A stretch of DNA of 64,000 nt. It comes from Alisma plantago-aquatica (lineage: Eukaryota > Streptophyta > Magnoliopsida > Alismatales > Alismataceae). A program made the position numbers and the translations under genes. Within the stretch, counting starts at the first letter, position 1. Every line of letters starts with the position of its first letter. Shown here piece by piece: positions 36,717-48,698 of the stretch. Location: assembly GCA_963693085.1 (NCBI GenBank), contig OY856413.1:542522879-542586878 (forward strand). The letters run 5' to 3'. Under the pieces are notes generated by a model. It was not told where the DNA came from, searched no databases, and saw nothing but the letters and a program-made list of their open reading frames with translations.

Positions 36717-37478
36717 ACTAGATACAAATCAAGTAGAGATCAGTCAATGTGATGTCCCCCTATGTAGATAGGTATGAGTGGGCCTCTTGGGCCTTTCCTC
36801 TTCACGGGAAGTGAGTGTTCTTTGATGGAACTCACTTGTACAGGCAACTTGATTTTCTTAGGCATTCTCCTTGTTCAACTCTTCTTCATAGTACACAAGT
36901 TCTTAAGAAACTTAGCATAAGATGGAATCTACTTGATAGCATCAAACAATAGAATGTTCACCTTCACTTGGAGAAACACCACTAAATGTCAACATTGTGT
37001 TTCTTCCACCTTTTTACTTCTACAGGATCATCCAATGCTTCAGGGAATGGTGACCCACTTGCTTTGGCCTTGCTTGCATCAACATGATTTTCTTATGGCA
37101 TGTCATTAAGTGGAACACTAAGGGATGGTAGAATCTATGGAATGAGTGTGAGGTAACACTGTATCACATTCTCAACATAAGGTTTCATAGAATCATCTTC
37201 GGAAATCTCAATCACAGTATCACCACTTGGCTACCTTTTCTTCGCTTTATCAATCTTTCTTTGACTCACGAGATGCTCAAGAGATTTCCCACTTCTTATA
37301 ACTATCATAGCACTACCTTGCTCGTGGTGGAGAGGGGGAGCATGTTGTGTTTGTGGAGGAGGTGGAGTTGGCACTTGTTATTGAAATTGAGGTGGAGAGG
37401 AGAATTGAGGTTGGAAGGTGATTGGTGGGGAAGTTGTGGTGATGGAAGGGGAGGAATTTTATAAGGCTTGGGATGGCC

Positions 37479-38671
37479 TTAGACGTGGTATATGGGCTGC
37501 ACTTTCATGGGAGGTGGACTATAGAGAACGTGAGTGGAATTCATAGGTCCACTTGCTTCATTAAAACTCATTATGGGCTTTGAAGACAGTGTTTCCTCTT
37601 GGAGAGAAAGTATGGAAGATAGATTCTCTATCCTTTCCTCAAGCCTTGTAACATTCTTCTGGACTTCATCTAAGCTTTTCAACCTAGACAGAATATCCTC
37701 CTAAAACCTTGAGCTATATCTTGGACGTTGTTGTTCAAAAGTAGCTATAAGGATGAGGTGTCTTCTCTCCTTCACCAAAGGACTCAACAAAATTTACCGA
37801 GTGATCAGGTACACTTCTCACTTGGTTCTTCATGAAACTCACCATGTCACCAAGAATCTTGATCACTTGTGGACTTGAATCAATATGATCTAGAGATTTC
37901 ACACCAAAGGGGTGCTCACCATCATTCCTCATTATAGAAGCTTGAATCCTTGAACTTTCTGCCAACTACTCAAACAAGGGCCATGTCTCCTTAGGTGACT
38001 TATCCATAAAAGCTCCTCTACAGGAAGAATCCACTGTATCTTAACTCATTGGAGAGAGACTAGAGTAAGAGGATTGAACTAGCTACCACAAAAGAATCTC
38101 ATGGTGTGGGACTCTCTCAACATCTTTTGAAATCTTTACCAAGCATCATGGAACCACTCATTATCAACTTGATTGAAACTCATTGTGGCACGCTGCATTT
38201 GTGTTAACCTTGCAATGGAGTATAATTTCCTTAAGAAGGCATTCTTCAACTCTTCCCAACTCATGATGTCCCTTCTTGAGACATACCAATTTTTGGCTTT
38301 GTCTTTGAGGGAGAATGAGAACAAGGTCAACATGATTGAGTCATCATTGGTTGCTAATGTCCTAAAGGTAGAGCATACTTCCAAAAAGGAGTCTAAGTGT
38401 TTGTGAGGGTTCTCACTCTCCAATCCATAGAAGGTGGGAAGGAGTCCAAATCCTTGTAAGGGTTCTCACTCTCCGATCCATAGAAGGAGGGAAGGAACCC
38501 TAGAAGAGTTGGAGGGATGACAAATTGCTCCCCTGGCATTTGATCAGCTCTATAAGCAATTTGTGATTTATAGTTGCTATGCATGAAGTATTCTTGAAGT
38601 GGCTTGTGAGGTGCATTTTTGCCTTCCATCTTGTCCATGAGTTTCTTATCACATGCACAATTCAGAACCAA
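37479..38671 (-). pseudogene. Gag pseudogene of element D
   Basis: Three to four broken frames. The first (38671 down) carries YRADQMPGEQFVIPPTLL and PSFYGSESENPYKDLDSF. The next (38423 down) has HLDSFLEVCSTFR, TLFSFSLKDKAKNWY and SWEELKNAFLRKLY, the classic Athila/Tat capsid region. Later frames (37965 and 37682 down) are the C-terminal linker, with KSLDEVQKNVTRLEERIENL, probably a coiled coil. The first break is a frameshift caused by a 53-bp tandem duplication (38388-38493). No zinc knuckle was found. The start codon is probably the Met of MEGKNAPHKPLQ; the upstream Met at 38671 is less likely. Confidence 0.85.
38388..38493. repeat. 53-bp tandem duplication in D gag
   Basis: 38388-38440 and 38441-38493 are two adjacent copies beginning GGAGTC and sharing GGGTTCTCACTCTCC and ATCCATAGAAGG. 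They differ at about six positions, so the event is not new. The length is not a multiple of three and shifts the gag frame. Confidence 0.9.
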
Positions 38672-38803
38672 ACAAAAGAAAACAAGTTAGCAGACCAATA
38701 TGCACAAAGAATATAGAGAATAAAGAATAAAGAATAGCAATGAAGAGGGTAGTAGGAAAAGATCAAAGCAAAACTAACTAGCTATCTAGGTCGAGTGCCT
38801 TTC

Positions 38804-38825
38804 TCCCCAGAAACAACGTTAGAAA
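38804..38825 (-). other. Degenerate primer-binding site of element D
   Basis: On the minus strand AACACACCAAGC is followed by TTTCTAACGTTGTTTCTGGGGAG-type sequence. The CACACCAAG word, the TTG core and the GGGGAG end fit the Athila/Tat arrangement of LTR end plus tRNA-Asp-type PBS, with several changes. The LTR edge at 38832 agrees with where homology between the two LTRs begins. Confidence 0.5.
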
Positions 38826-38831
38826 GCTTGG

Positions 38832-39596
38832 TGTGTTTCTCAAATGCAGACAAGTAAATTGGTAAAAGATTGTGCCAAAGGGGAGAGTCAACACCACAAC
38901 TACAAAGTAGCTATGGTGCTTTTTGTCCCCAATAACATCACCATAATGCTTGGTGTGCTATTCCTAGGGTCACACACTAATCAATTAAATGGTGACTAAA
39001 TGCAACTTTAAGAGGTTTTTAACATGGTGCATTTTCAATTTATAAATCCCTAATAGGTTGCCCACATACACTAACACACTAACCTACAAGTGCATGGGGT
39101 CATGCTATAGTATAGGAGGGAAGAAAGTTAGCATTCGAACACAAGAGAGAAATGGGGCACTAGAGCTAGGTTAGTTTTGGGTTAGGTTCTTACTGTGGAG
39201 TCTAGGATTTAAGGGTTTGATGGTTAATTTGTTTATTGCACAAATGATGAACAAGAAAGTAAGGGAGAATAAACAAGAATCAAAACTAAAATTAACCCTA
39301 AATAGTAAATTCTAAAGCAAGGAAACATAAACTAAGCAAGTAAAGGAGAAAACTACACTAAGGAAAGCAAGGCAAAGATTCACATTACACTAATCTAGTA
39401 AACTAAGAACAAGAGCAATTAAAGACCTAAACTAGTAAGAATTAGGCAAGAAAAAGGCAATGCACTAACGAAAAAAGTAACGAGCTAATTAAGATAAAAC
39501 TAGCTAAGCAAGAAGGCAATTACGGTTTGAATGCAATCAAGGGAAGTGTAGGGTGTTTGGGGCAATGCACTAGTCAATTTTTTCAGGAGTGATAAT
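38832..39596 (-). repeat. 5' LTR of element D, inner part (cut by E)
   Basis: Matches 18913-19326 joined to 30079-30431. Because it is uninterrupted across 39237-39253, it shows the empty site of element C. It ends at GATAAT (39591-39596), where E's LTR (TGTTGG) begins. A second fossil PBS lies at 38926-38943. Confidence 0.88.
38926..38943 (-). other. Fossil primer-binding site inside D 5' LTR
   Basis: The minus strand reads TGGTGATGTTATTGGGGA, followed by CAAAAAG and preceded by ACACCAAGC. It is the counterpart of 19007-19024. Its presence in both LTRs shows it is now part of the LTR. Confidence 0.6.
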
Positions 39597-41706
39597 TGTT
39601 GGAAAATATGAGCACAGAGTATAGCTGTGGAAACAAAAAAATTATCTATCAGTATTCCCCAGTACAACAAGATCGCATCAACTACTATGAAATAGGAAGG
39701 ATGGCTTTAGCAAGTTATACCTGGTCCTAGAGAAATTCTAGTGACAAAAATCACTTCTTTGCAACTATTGATAAGTTTCTCATAGATGGTGGTTATGCAG
39801 CTCCTGGTCTTCACCACAAACAATGTATGTGCAACCTCTGCAATGACTCCTATGGTCTTGCCACAGACTGCAGGTTGACTTTGCTCTTTGAGCATCAGCC
39901 AAAGGACTCCTGCCTCTGGAGTAGTCCACACGGACCAACTAGAACTCCTATCATTTACCAAGAATTAATAGGAAGGACTTGTCCTCTGTGTTGGTGTACT
40001 AGTCACCAACCTGCTCTCCTACAATGACAACTTCTCAGTTGTTCTCTCCCATTGGATATCCCTCCTTTTTAGGTAGGACTTATTGGTATCTCTTGGTTAC
40101 CACAACCAGAGAGGACAACAGTTGTCAAAGGAACTGATTCTTAGTTGTTTGTGTTGTGTTGTTCTCTGGGAAGCCCTCAGTACACCTCTATTCATAGTAG
40201 AGGCTAGGGTCAAGGTTCCTAGTTGCTATCAGATATGGGATTAATGTGCGGGAGTGGAAAGAACTGGAATATGTTGATTTTGACAACCTACAATGGTTGA
40301 AATAGGCCGTTTCTCACACCTAGATGGTTGTATGGTGCGCGAGATGGTCATCTCACACTGTCAAATGACTGCTTGGTAATTCTCAATCTGAAATGAATTT
40401 GGCAATTTCAAATTTAATTAATATATCATATTAATTTCCTCATTCCTCAAGTAAAGAACAATTGAAACTATTCAGGAAACATCCCCAACCTTTTTTTGAC
40501 CCAACTATGTTGACTCACTAAAGCGAGACACCCGTCTCACAAACCCAGATGGTTTTCTGGTGAGTTGAGTTTAGTCGGTCAATTCAATCACATTGAACTG
40601 ATCAGTTCAAGGTCATAACTAAGCCAAATCGATCTTTGATCAGCCTGACCCTCAAATGGCCGTATCAACTACTTGAGATGCCTATTTATCTACCCAGATG
40701 GCCATCTCACTCAACAAGATGGTCTTTTGGTAGACTTGGTCAGCCAATCAAGCAATCAATTGCATGAATTGAATACCTAAACACTTCAATAATCAATCCA
40801 ATTGTTGTTTAAGATCAAGCTCCTCTTCTTTATGAGTTCCTATGTGTGTGACCCTATAGGTCCCATGTCACATTGGTAGTGAATGTCCATAACTAGCTTA
40901 TGACATCACAAGCAAAGAGTGCTGCCTAGTCGCACATCAGTGCTACCCAAGTGAAATGGAAAGTTGGAGAACAACTTCAACCTACAATCTATGTAAGGTG
41001 TTGCAGTGATTTTATAATTCCTTTGTCTATGATATCATGGATGAACTTGAGGCATGGTTGGTCATCTTCTCAACATTCAATCCATGTTTCTTGAACTAAG
41101 AGCAGACTGTCTAAGATAATGTGACATCAATATCATATATTGATTCACATGTGAATGTGCATGCATTTCTCAATCTCGCTATTCAAAGTGGCCAGGATAT
41201 CATACTTCGGTAGGAGGGACAAATCCCATATCTATCAGTCACAGTCTATCCTCATGTGTCAAAGTCACCCAATCATCACCGTTATAACAACCCATGTTTC
41301 AGGACTGCATTTGATGATGTCAAAGTGTACCCGACGACATGTAACGAGTGTTGTGATTTTAGGTCTAAGAATCACAATCACCACCTTCACTATGAGAGAC
41401 TGTGACCACAAAACCATGTGTCACTCTCAAGGAAGGTTTGTCTGATCCACTGTTCTCTAACATGTATCTATGTGCTTTGTTTGACATTGCCATATCATGA
41501 CTAATGAGTTTTAGTCATCAACCTACTCACACTCTGATCTTATGTGTTATTGTTTTCTATCAATCGTCCACAATAACAACTGATCATGGACATAATGAGA
41601 ATATGTATATGTACTCTTAACATCTGCATGACCTCATCACAAGGATAGGAACTTGAAAACATACATCATTGAGTAATATAATTCTCTAGATATTCAACAT
41701 GTATCC
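39597..41706 (-). repeat. 3' LTR of element E, first part
   Basis: It starts TGTTGGAAAATATG. The first 250 bases match E's 5' LTR at 62986-63242 (CACAGAGTATAGC, TCAACTACTATGAAATAGGA, TGCAGCTCCTGGTCTTCACC). It contains several AGATGG(N)CATCT-type inverted words (40318-40740). It is interrupted at 41706 by element G, with TATCC as target site (41702-41706). No genes; the short frames near 39707 and 41155 are incidental. Confidence 0.88.
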
Positions 41707-43126
41707 TGTAATGGAGCGAAATTTTTATGTTCTTGCTTTAACATATTATAATGACATAATAATAGTCCTTGAAGTGTGTTTTGATCATATGAAGGCACTT
41801 CAATTGATTTGAAGTAAGTTGACAGTCTTTTGATGTCGATGTTGTGATTAAGATCCCTAAGTGCATAACTTTTTGAGGTATATTAGATCAAGGTAAGATA
41901 TCTTTAGCCTACGTATAGACCTTCTTTGGGATGTCACAGACCCTTTAGTTCTGTTGTTAGAGTCACGGATCGTGTGTTGATGGTTCGATCCAATCACCGG
42001 GATGACAATAAAATGACACCAGTATGCCATTTTGCTTGGGATCATGGACCCATTAGGAACGTGGGATTCCTGGTCATTGCACATCACAAGACGAGGGACA
42101 AGGCACGACCCTTGGTGGGCGGTTTCTTGGTTTGCGATGAGGAGAAACAACCCCCTTTAGAGCAATTTTAGAAGCTATTGGAGACTGGAACCTCGCTGCA
42201 GTGGCTTCGTGCAGGCAAACACAACCCACGCACACAAGTGCCCAGGCCTGGTGATTGACAACGGCAACCAGATCTACATCTCGCGCTGGACTAGACGGCG
42301 GCACCGATCAGATGTGAGGAGGAGAGCTTGGCGGTCGATCCATGGATAGGCCTTCTCATCGCCAGTGGAGCGTCTCTAGCGGCGGCAAGCTTGCAGGAAG
42401 CTTCCAACCACGCCCAAGCAGTGAGATCGAGAGGCTGGAGGAGCAGCCGAGCAGGAGTGTGGCAACATATCACAGACCAGCGTCAAGTAGCAGACATAGT
42501 AGCAGCAGTAGCTTGGAGGAAGGAAGCAACCGTTATGAAACCTTAGTTTAAATTATGAGATCATAAAGATGAACAGAATCCAAGTTATATGAAGATGAAT
42601 CTGAATACATGTTATAAAACCCTAATCTAGGTTAATGATGTAACCTAGGATTTATATGTGTACAAAAAGGATATGGAACCTAATGTTCAGATAATGAACC
42701 ACAATCTGGAAAATGACATCAGTAAGATAAATCTAAGATAAGAACGCAAGTAATGATGTACATATCCTAATGAGATAAGCTAAACCCTAAATGGACACGT
42801 TTAGGGTTAAGATGAGATGTAAGATGATGAGAACCTGATGGTGATATATGATCTTGTCTTAATCAGGGGTTTGACCAAGATATAGTTGACATGAGGATAT
42901 ATCTGATATCAAGAATATGTGATTAGGATGTCTCTTTGGAAGGTACGCCATTACCTCTTACTTGGCTTATTATACAATATGCTTGTGTTATATGTGTAGT
43001 AAAATACTTGGCATATGATATTGGATGAAATGATTGTTCTTGTATGATATGTTGCATGATTTTCCATGATTACTGCTATGAACACATCAAACATGATATA
43101 TATGTTCCATTATATTGGAAGCACTA

Positions 43127-43274
43127 ACTCTTTGACAGTGTGCTTGGAAGTGACCTAACTCTTTGGTAGTGGTCACATTGTACATATGACCTAACTCTTT
43201 GGTAGTTGTCATACCTAACTCTTTGGTAGTGGTTGCAATGTACATATGATCTGACTCTTTGGTAGTGATCATAA
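43127..43274. repeat. Tandem repeat in G LTR1 (CTAACTCTTTGGTAGTG)
   Basis: Five copies of a core CTAACTCTTTGGTAGTG with spacers of two lengths containing CATTGTACATATGA. The minus strand stays open across it, giving a TTTKELGH-rich frame that is only a translation of the repeat. Confidence 0.88.
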
Positions 43275-43449
43275 AGGCCTTGAGATATAATGGAAAATAA
43301 GCTTAAAATATGTGTTCTCTTTTGCTAATGAATATCTTTGTGCAAGTATACTCTTTTCTTATATTTCTTTATACCTGCCAAGTATTAGTTTTATCTTATT
43401 GCCAAGATATGATGAGAGGTAAATAAAAGACACGTAGGCTTACTCAGTA

Positions 43450-43467
43450 CAATATTCTTGAATATTG
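43450..43467. promoter_or_regulatory. Palindrome with heat-shock-element-like core in G LTR1
   Basis: CAATATTCTTGAATATTG is an inverted repeat with 8-base arms. Its centre TTCTTGAA fits the TTCnnGAA unit of heat-shock elements, although only two units are present. The same palindrome is at 48874-48891 and, with one change, at 54303-54320. H has TAATATTCTTGAATATTG at 60864-60881. Conservation between diverged LTRs is the reason to list it. Confidence 0.4.
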
Positions 43468-43870
43468 TGTTGTCGTGTACCGCATGTAATCTTTTGTTTA
43501 GGTTGTAGTTATGCTCTTGAAGATCCAGGATAGTTGAGAGTTGTGTGGCGAGCTGATGTACAGGTAGACCTGTTGTCTTAAGATCTTGTTGTTTAGATGT
43601 AGTACTTGTAAATGTATAGTTTACTGTTCAATATGTAATATCAAATGTTGTAACAATTCATGTTGTAATTATATGTTGAATGGTGAACATGTGTGTATGG
43701 TTTTATTATTGTTCATGTACATGTGCTACTGATTGTTTCCTTCTGACTCCCTTGATTTTCTTCTTCTTAGCCTAGTGTGTGGTGTTTAAATTGGGATTGT
43801 CGCTGAGGTGAGAGTTTCAATTTGGACGTCGCCCATCAGATTAATTTTTAGAAAATCTGGGGACATCACA

Positions 43871-46039
43871 GGTGGTATCAGGGCATGAACAATAGCAAAG
43901 CCTAACATTTTCTCATTATGCAACTCAAAACTAAAGAACCTTGAACTTAATAATATCCTTAGGGTTAGATTAGTCATCTTTTAGAGACTAGATCTGACCT
44001 AGCCTCTAGGTTAGTACCTAGATGTCCAAGAACTAGGTCTAGACTGGTGCTTGTTGAGTAACAAGTCCTTAGATGTCGTCCTTTCCTTGCAGTGCAGCGG
44101 TATGGGATGTTGCAGTATTTGGAAATGACGTGCATCAAAGGAAGAGAAACCCTAGACATATTGCGCATGTTGTCTAGAGTAGCTACACTAGTCTACACCA
44201 TGTTCTCACCCTTTTCACTAGTTTTCATGACACTGGACTCTCTACTATGTGTGGGACACTCGTTTTTAGGATTTGGTTTTTGATTCCAAACGGATCGAAC
44301 CTCGATAGTTTTCTATGACGCTTGTTTTATCGGAGAAAAACTATATAATCTTTTTTAATATGTATATGTATTACAAAAATGTGTCCCCACACAAGTATGA
44401 GTAGGCGGTAGTCATGTAACCTAAGTGAAAGTGAATGACATCAGTCTAGAAGAGAGAGTAGTTCTAGATTAGATGTCTAGAGCCTTGTTGGAATATATGA
44501 TAGATGAAATAGATGAAATACATTTTGATGATATGGTGTAAGTCTTATATAGATGGTTTATGATGATATATGTATGTCTTTGAGGACTTAAGTTCAGTTT
44601 GAGGATTTGAGATAAGTTTTGATTATGCAAGTATGAGTTCTTTTCTGAGATAAGATAAGATAAGTTAAGACAAGTTGTGAGTCAACATGAGCCTCAATCT
44701 CTTTTACAAAGGAGGACCTCTAGTGTTAGGACTAGTTTCAGGGTTAACTCCAGAGAGAGTGAGACCCAGAGGGAGAAGGTTAGAGAACCTAAACTCTAGA
44801 TATGAGGAATATGAGATTTATGTGGTATGATATGTCCTAAACTAGAATACTCATGAGTGATTGAGTTGAGTCGCTTTATGCATGATTCCTATAGTCTTGT
44901 TGAACCCTAGATGTCCTTGGGAAGACCAAAACCCTCGAGATAGAGAGAGGCTAGTTATATATGTGCAGGTGAATATGAATTTGAGTGCCTTCCATCTGGG
45001 TGAGGGAAAGAGCCCAAGACCCTGGAGGAGGTAGCTATGTCAGTTTCTGTGAAGCCTCATGCTCGGGTTGGTGGTTTCCCACATAAGGAATCTAGTGGTG
45101 TATATAAGAGAACTTTGGGTAAGATGTTTCATGGGTAGAGACCTATGAAGAGTATGTTGTAGCATGTTTTGGTTTGTGCTTATGTGGCTAGAGCTTGTGA
45201 AGTTAATCACTAGTGCCAATGAGGTAATCCGAGAACCCTAGACTAAGAGAGGAAAGATAAAGTATATGCGTATGAGATACTCATGGAGTTGAGTGAGCTT
45301 CGAGAGACTGACCATGGCACTACCCTCATGATATGGGTCAGGAGAACCTCAGTTGGATTGGATAAAGTTTTGATATATGTTTGATAATCCACTCACATTA
45401 GTTGTCCAGCACAACCATGGTAAAATATATGTAAGGATGTGATCTAATCTTGAGATATGATATATAGACATGATATGATCGAAACCTAGAGAATGGTTTA
45501 ATAGATATCAAAGTATAAATGGTTAACCATATACATGAATAATGATGATAATTTGATAGTGTTGGTTAATCTTGTGATGAATTCATTAATAAATGTCGCA
45601 ATTTATTATGAGCAATGAAATAAGATCACATGAATGAAAAATGTTACCAGAAGTGTTAAGCTTAGTGCTTAATAAAGATGAAAAATATAGTTTGATAGTT
45701 AGCACAACATAATGATGATGACACCTTGACATGATCTATACGGATAAAGTGAGTTAATTACATGTAACTCCCTCATAAGAAGTATATGTTAATGTTTAAT
45801 GCTTGGGTAAAATGAGGATGAAAATCCTATAATATGAAAGATGTCGTGAAATAACCTAAGTTTCTAATCCCTTGGTTGAGCTTTCTTGGATAGGTTGAAC
45901 CTAGAGTGATGCCCTACATATGGATGAAGACTTTTTTGTTTACTTTCGAGGATGAAAGTTCTGTTAAGATGTATATGATGTGACAAAGTGATTTTCTGGC
46001 TTAATTCTAAGGACATAATTTCCTTTAAGGTGTGTAGGA
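43871..46039 (+). other. First internal domain of element G
   Basis: It starts with GG and the PBS TGGTATCAGGGC (43873-43884), one mismatch from the usual tRNA-iMet PBS. It ends with TTTCGAGGATGAAAG and a purine-rich AAGGTGTGTAGGA before LTR2. No gag, protease, RT or integrase motif is present; the longest frame is about 60 codons. This is a non-autonomous domain of about 2.2 kb. Confidence 0.88.
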
Positions 46040-46504
46040 TGTGATGGAGTGAAATTTTGATGTTCTTGGTTTAACATTTTATAATGACATAATAATAGTC
46101 CTTGAAGTGTGTTTTGATCATTTGAAGGCACTTCAATTGATTTGAAATAAGTTGACGGTCTTTTGATGTCGATGTTGTGATTAAGATCCCTAAGTGCATA
46201 ACTTTTTGAGGTATATTAGATCCAGGTAAGATATCTTTAGCCTACGTATAGACCTTCTTTGGGATGTCATAGACCCTTTAGTTCTATTGTTAGAGTCACG
46301 GATCGTGTGTTGATGGTTCGATCCAATCACCGGGATGACAGTAAAATGACACCAGTACGCCATTTTTCTTGGGATCATGGACCCATTAGGAACGTGGGAT
46401 TCCTGGTCATCGCACATCACAAGACGAGGGACAAGGCACAACCTTCGGTGGGAGGTTGCTCGGTTTGCGATGAGGAGAAACAACCCCCTTTAGAGCAGTT
46501 TTAG

Positions 46505-47545
46505 AAGCTACCGAGGCTGGAACCTCGCTGCGGCGGCTTCGTGGAGGCAAACACAACCCACGCACATAGGTGCCCAGGCCTGGTGATTGACAACGGCAAC
46601 CAGATCTACAGCTCGCGCTGGACTAGACGGCGGCGCCGATCAGACGTGAGGAGGAGAGCCTGGCGGTCGATCCATGGATAGGCCTTGTCATCGCCAGTGG
46701 AGCGTCTCTAGTGGAGGCAAGCTTGCAGGAAGCTTCCAACCGTGCCCAAGCACCGAGAGGCCGGAGGAGCAGCCGAGTAGGAGTGTGGCAACATATCACA
46801 GACCAGCGTCAAGTAGGAGACGCAGTAGCAGCAGTATCTTGGAGGAAGGAAGCAACTATAGCAGGAGGTTGTGTTGCCCGATTACTCGCCATTGGGTTTG
46901 AGCGCAACCGAAGCATGGAGTTCACCGTGGCTGACGAGGAGGCATGTGGATGCCAATCCATTGCCGAAGCTGAGGAGCAAGATTTTGAGATGGATCACGG
47001 TTTTATAGCCCGTGGTAACGACGACGGACGGCGCCTGAGATCGTGGAGCTTGATCGCACAGAACAGGCGTTGGGGATGGCGTTCACTGTGAGGAGGTCCA
47101 CAACAGTGACGAGTTAGGGATGGGAGTCTCCCATAGGCACTGCCGGACTCCCAAGTAGTGAGGAGGAGTATGGAACTGGGGGAGTCTGTGTTTTAATATG
47201 GTGAGGAGGAGTATCTCATCATTTATTGCTCATCGGAGGTGATCCCTTGTGGAGATGCTCCCTGGAGGACAAGGAACAGAGGATGCACACCGCACACAAG
47301 CATCATACAAGAAGGAGAAAGAATAAAGGAACTAGAAGCCGATGCGGAGAACTGGAGGGCCAACGATCGGTTGCTTGAGTCATGACCGCGGCGGCGCTGT
47401 TCTCGTGCAGGAGCCCAAAATGGGAGGAGAAACCACCACAGATGACTAACATGAGCCAGATCTAGAGTCTGTGAACTGGATGGATACTAGTATGGACCGG
47501 ACGGCCCACACACCACCTAGTGACCAAGTGGCGGCTCTGGATTGG
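46505..47545 (+). other. GC-rich block inside G LTR2
   Basis: About 1 kb is clearly richer in G and C than the surrounding AT-rich LTR, with words such as GGCGGCGCCGATCAGACG and GAGGAGGAG. A 126-codon plus frame (46711-47091) has a 124-codon counterpart in LTR3 (52146-52520). LTR1 keeps only the first third of the block. The block resembles untranslated leader or captured host sequence more than LTR. I recognise no protein domain. Confidence 0.55.
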
Positions 47546-47870
47546 CCAAAAGGTATGAAAATCCCATATTTACCTAGATCTTTGATAAGCCACAGTAATT
47601 AGCTTGTTTATCAGAAAATTACAAACAAACTACCAAAATGTTCACAAAAATGAGTAGAATACATCAGAATAATAATATCAGGCTTTTGATGCACTAATAG
47701 TAGTTATATCATGTAAGTTGTATAATGCTTATATCGTTTGTTATAAATAGTAAATGATGGCCTAAAATTATGAGAACTTGTTTATAAATCATAAATCATG
47801 TTTTTAGTCCATATAAGGTCAGTAATCATGATGTTGATGCATGAAACATGTAATTTTCTTAGAATGTCTA

Positions 47871-47891
47871 TTTAGGGCTAATAACCCTAAA
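47871..47891. promoter_or_regulatory. Inverted telo-box pair in G LTR2
   Basis: TTTAGGG and CCCTAAA arms around a 7-base centre (CTAATAA). The same structure is at 53300-53320 in LTR3 and, as a better palindrome, at 59978-60000 in solo LTR H. Confidence 0.45.
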
Positions 47892-48545
47892 TAAAATGCA
47901 ATAAATGCACACATGCTCAATAAATGATGAAATTCACAGAGTAAGCTCATATCAGTATATGGAACCTTAGCTTTAATTATGAGATCATAAATATGAACAG
48001 AATCCAAGTTATATGAAGATGAATCTGAATACATGTTATAAAACCCTAATCTAGGTTAATGATGTAACCTAGGATTTATATGTGTACAAAAAGGATATGG
48101 AACCTAATGTTCAGATAATGAACCACAATCTGGAAAATGACATCAGTAAGATAAATCTAAGATAAGAACGCAAGTAATGATGTACATATCCTAATGAGAT
48201 AAGCTAAACCCTAAATGGACACGTTTAGGGTTAAGATGAGATGTAAGATGATGAGAACCTAATGGTGATATATGATCTTGTCTTAATCAGGGGTTTGACC
48301 AAGATATAGTTGACATGAGGATATATCTGATATCAAGAATATGTGATTAGGATGTCTCTTTGGAAGGTACGCCATTACCTCTTACTTGGCTTATTATACA
48401 ATATGCTTGTGTTATATGTGTAGTAAAATACTTGGCATATGATATTTGATGAAATGATTGTTCTTGTATGATATGTTGCATGATTTTCCATGATTACTGC
48501 TATGAACACATCAAACATGATATATATGTTCCAGTATATTGGAAG

Positions 48546-48698
48546 CACTAACTCTTTGGCAGTGTGCTTGGAAGTGACCTAACTCTTTGGTAGTGGTCAC
48601 ATTGTACATATGACCTAACTCTTTGGTAGTGGTCAGACCTAACTCTTTGGTAGTGGTTGCAATGTACATATGATCTGACTCTTTGGTAGTGATCATAA
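48546..48698. repeat. Tandem repeat in G LTR2 (CTAACTCTTTGGTAGTG)
   Basis: Counterpart of 43127-43274, with the same copy number and a few substitutions. Confidence 0.88.

Larger units (their letters stand above)
18913..39596 (-). mobile_element. Element D: decayed Athila-like Ty3/gypsy retrotransposon
   Basis: Minus orientation. The 5' LTR (39596 down to 38832, cut by E) is followed by a degenerate PBS of the type used by Athila/Tat elements, then gag, protease, a gap where RT and integrase should be, an ORF3-like region, a G-rich polypurine tract, and the 3' LTR (32145 to 30074 plus 19326 to 18913, split by C). The two LTRs align over 765 bp on the right against 414 plus about 352 bp on the left once C is removed. 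All coding parts are broken. The far end of the 5' LTR lies beyond E and outside the window. Confidence 0.8.
41707..43870 (+). repeat. LTR1 of element G (internally deleted)
   Basis: It begins TGTAATGGAGCG and ends GGGGACATCACA. It is 2164 bp, against 3255 and 3261 bp for the others, because about 1.1 kb is missing at 42532-42536; the lost part corresponds to about 52287-53390 in LTR3. The deletion removes most of the GC-rich block and the inverted telo-box pair. Confidence 0.93.

Noticed and set aside
41857..42150. 97-codon minus frame repeated in all three G LTRs (46190-46483, 51613-51906)
   Set aside because: LTR copies are too similar for this to be evidence of selection, it overlaps an equally open plus frame, and the corresponding part of H does not keep it.
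43087..43272. Minus frame with TTTKELGH repeats, also at 48511-48696 and 53940-54125
   Set aside because: It follows the LTR tandem repeat. Presence in three copies only reflects LTR duplication at about 1% divergence, and H lacks it.
43127..43274. CRISPR-like array of direct repeats with spacers
   Set aside because: The spacers are themselves repeats and the array is part of a plant LTR present in three copies.
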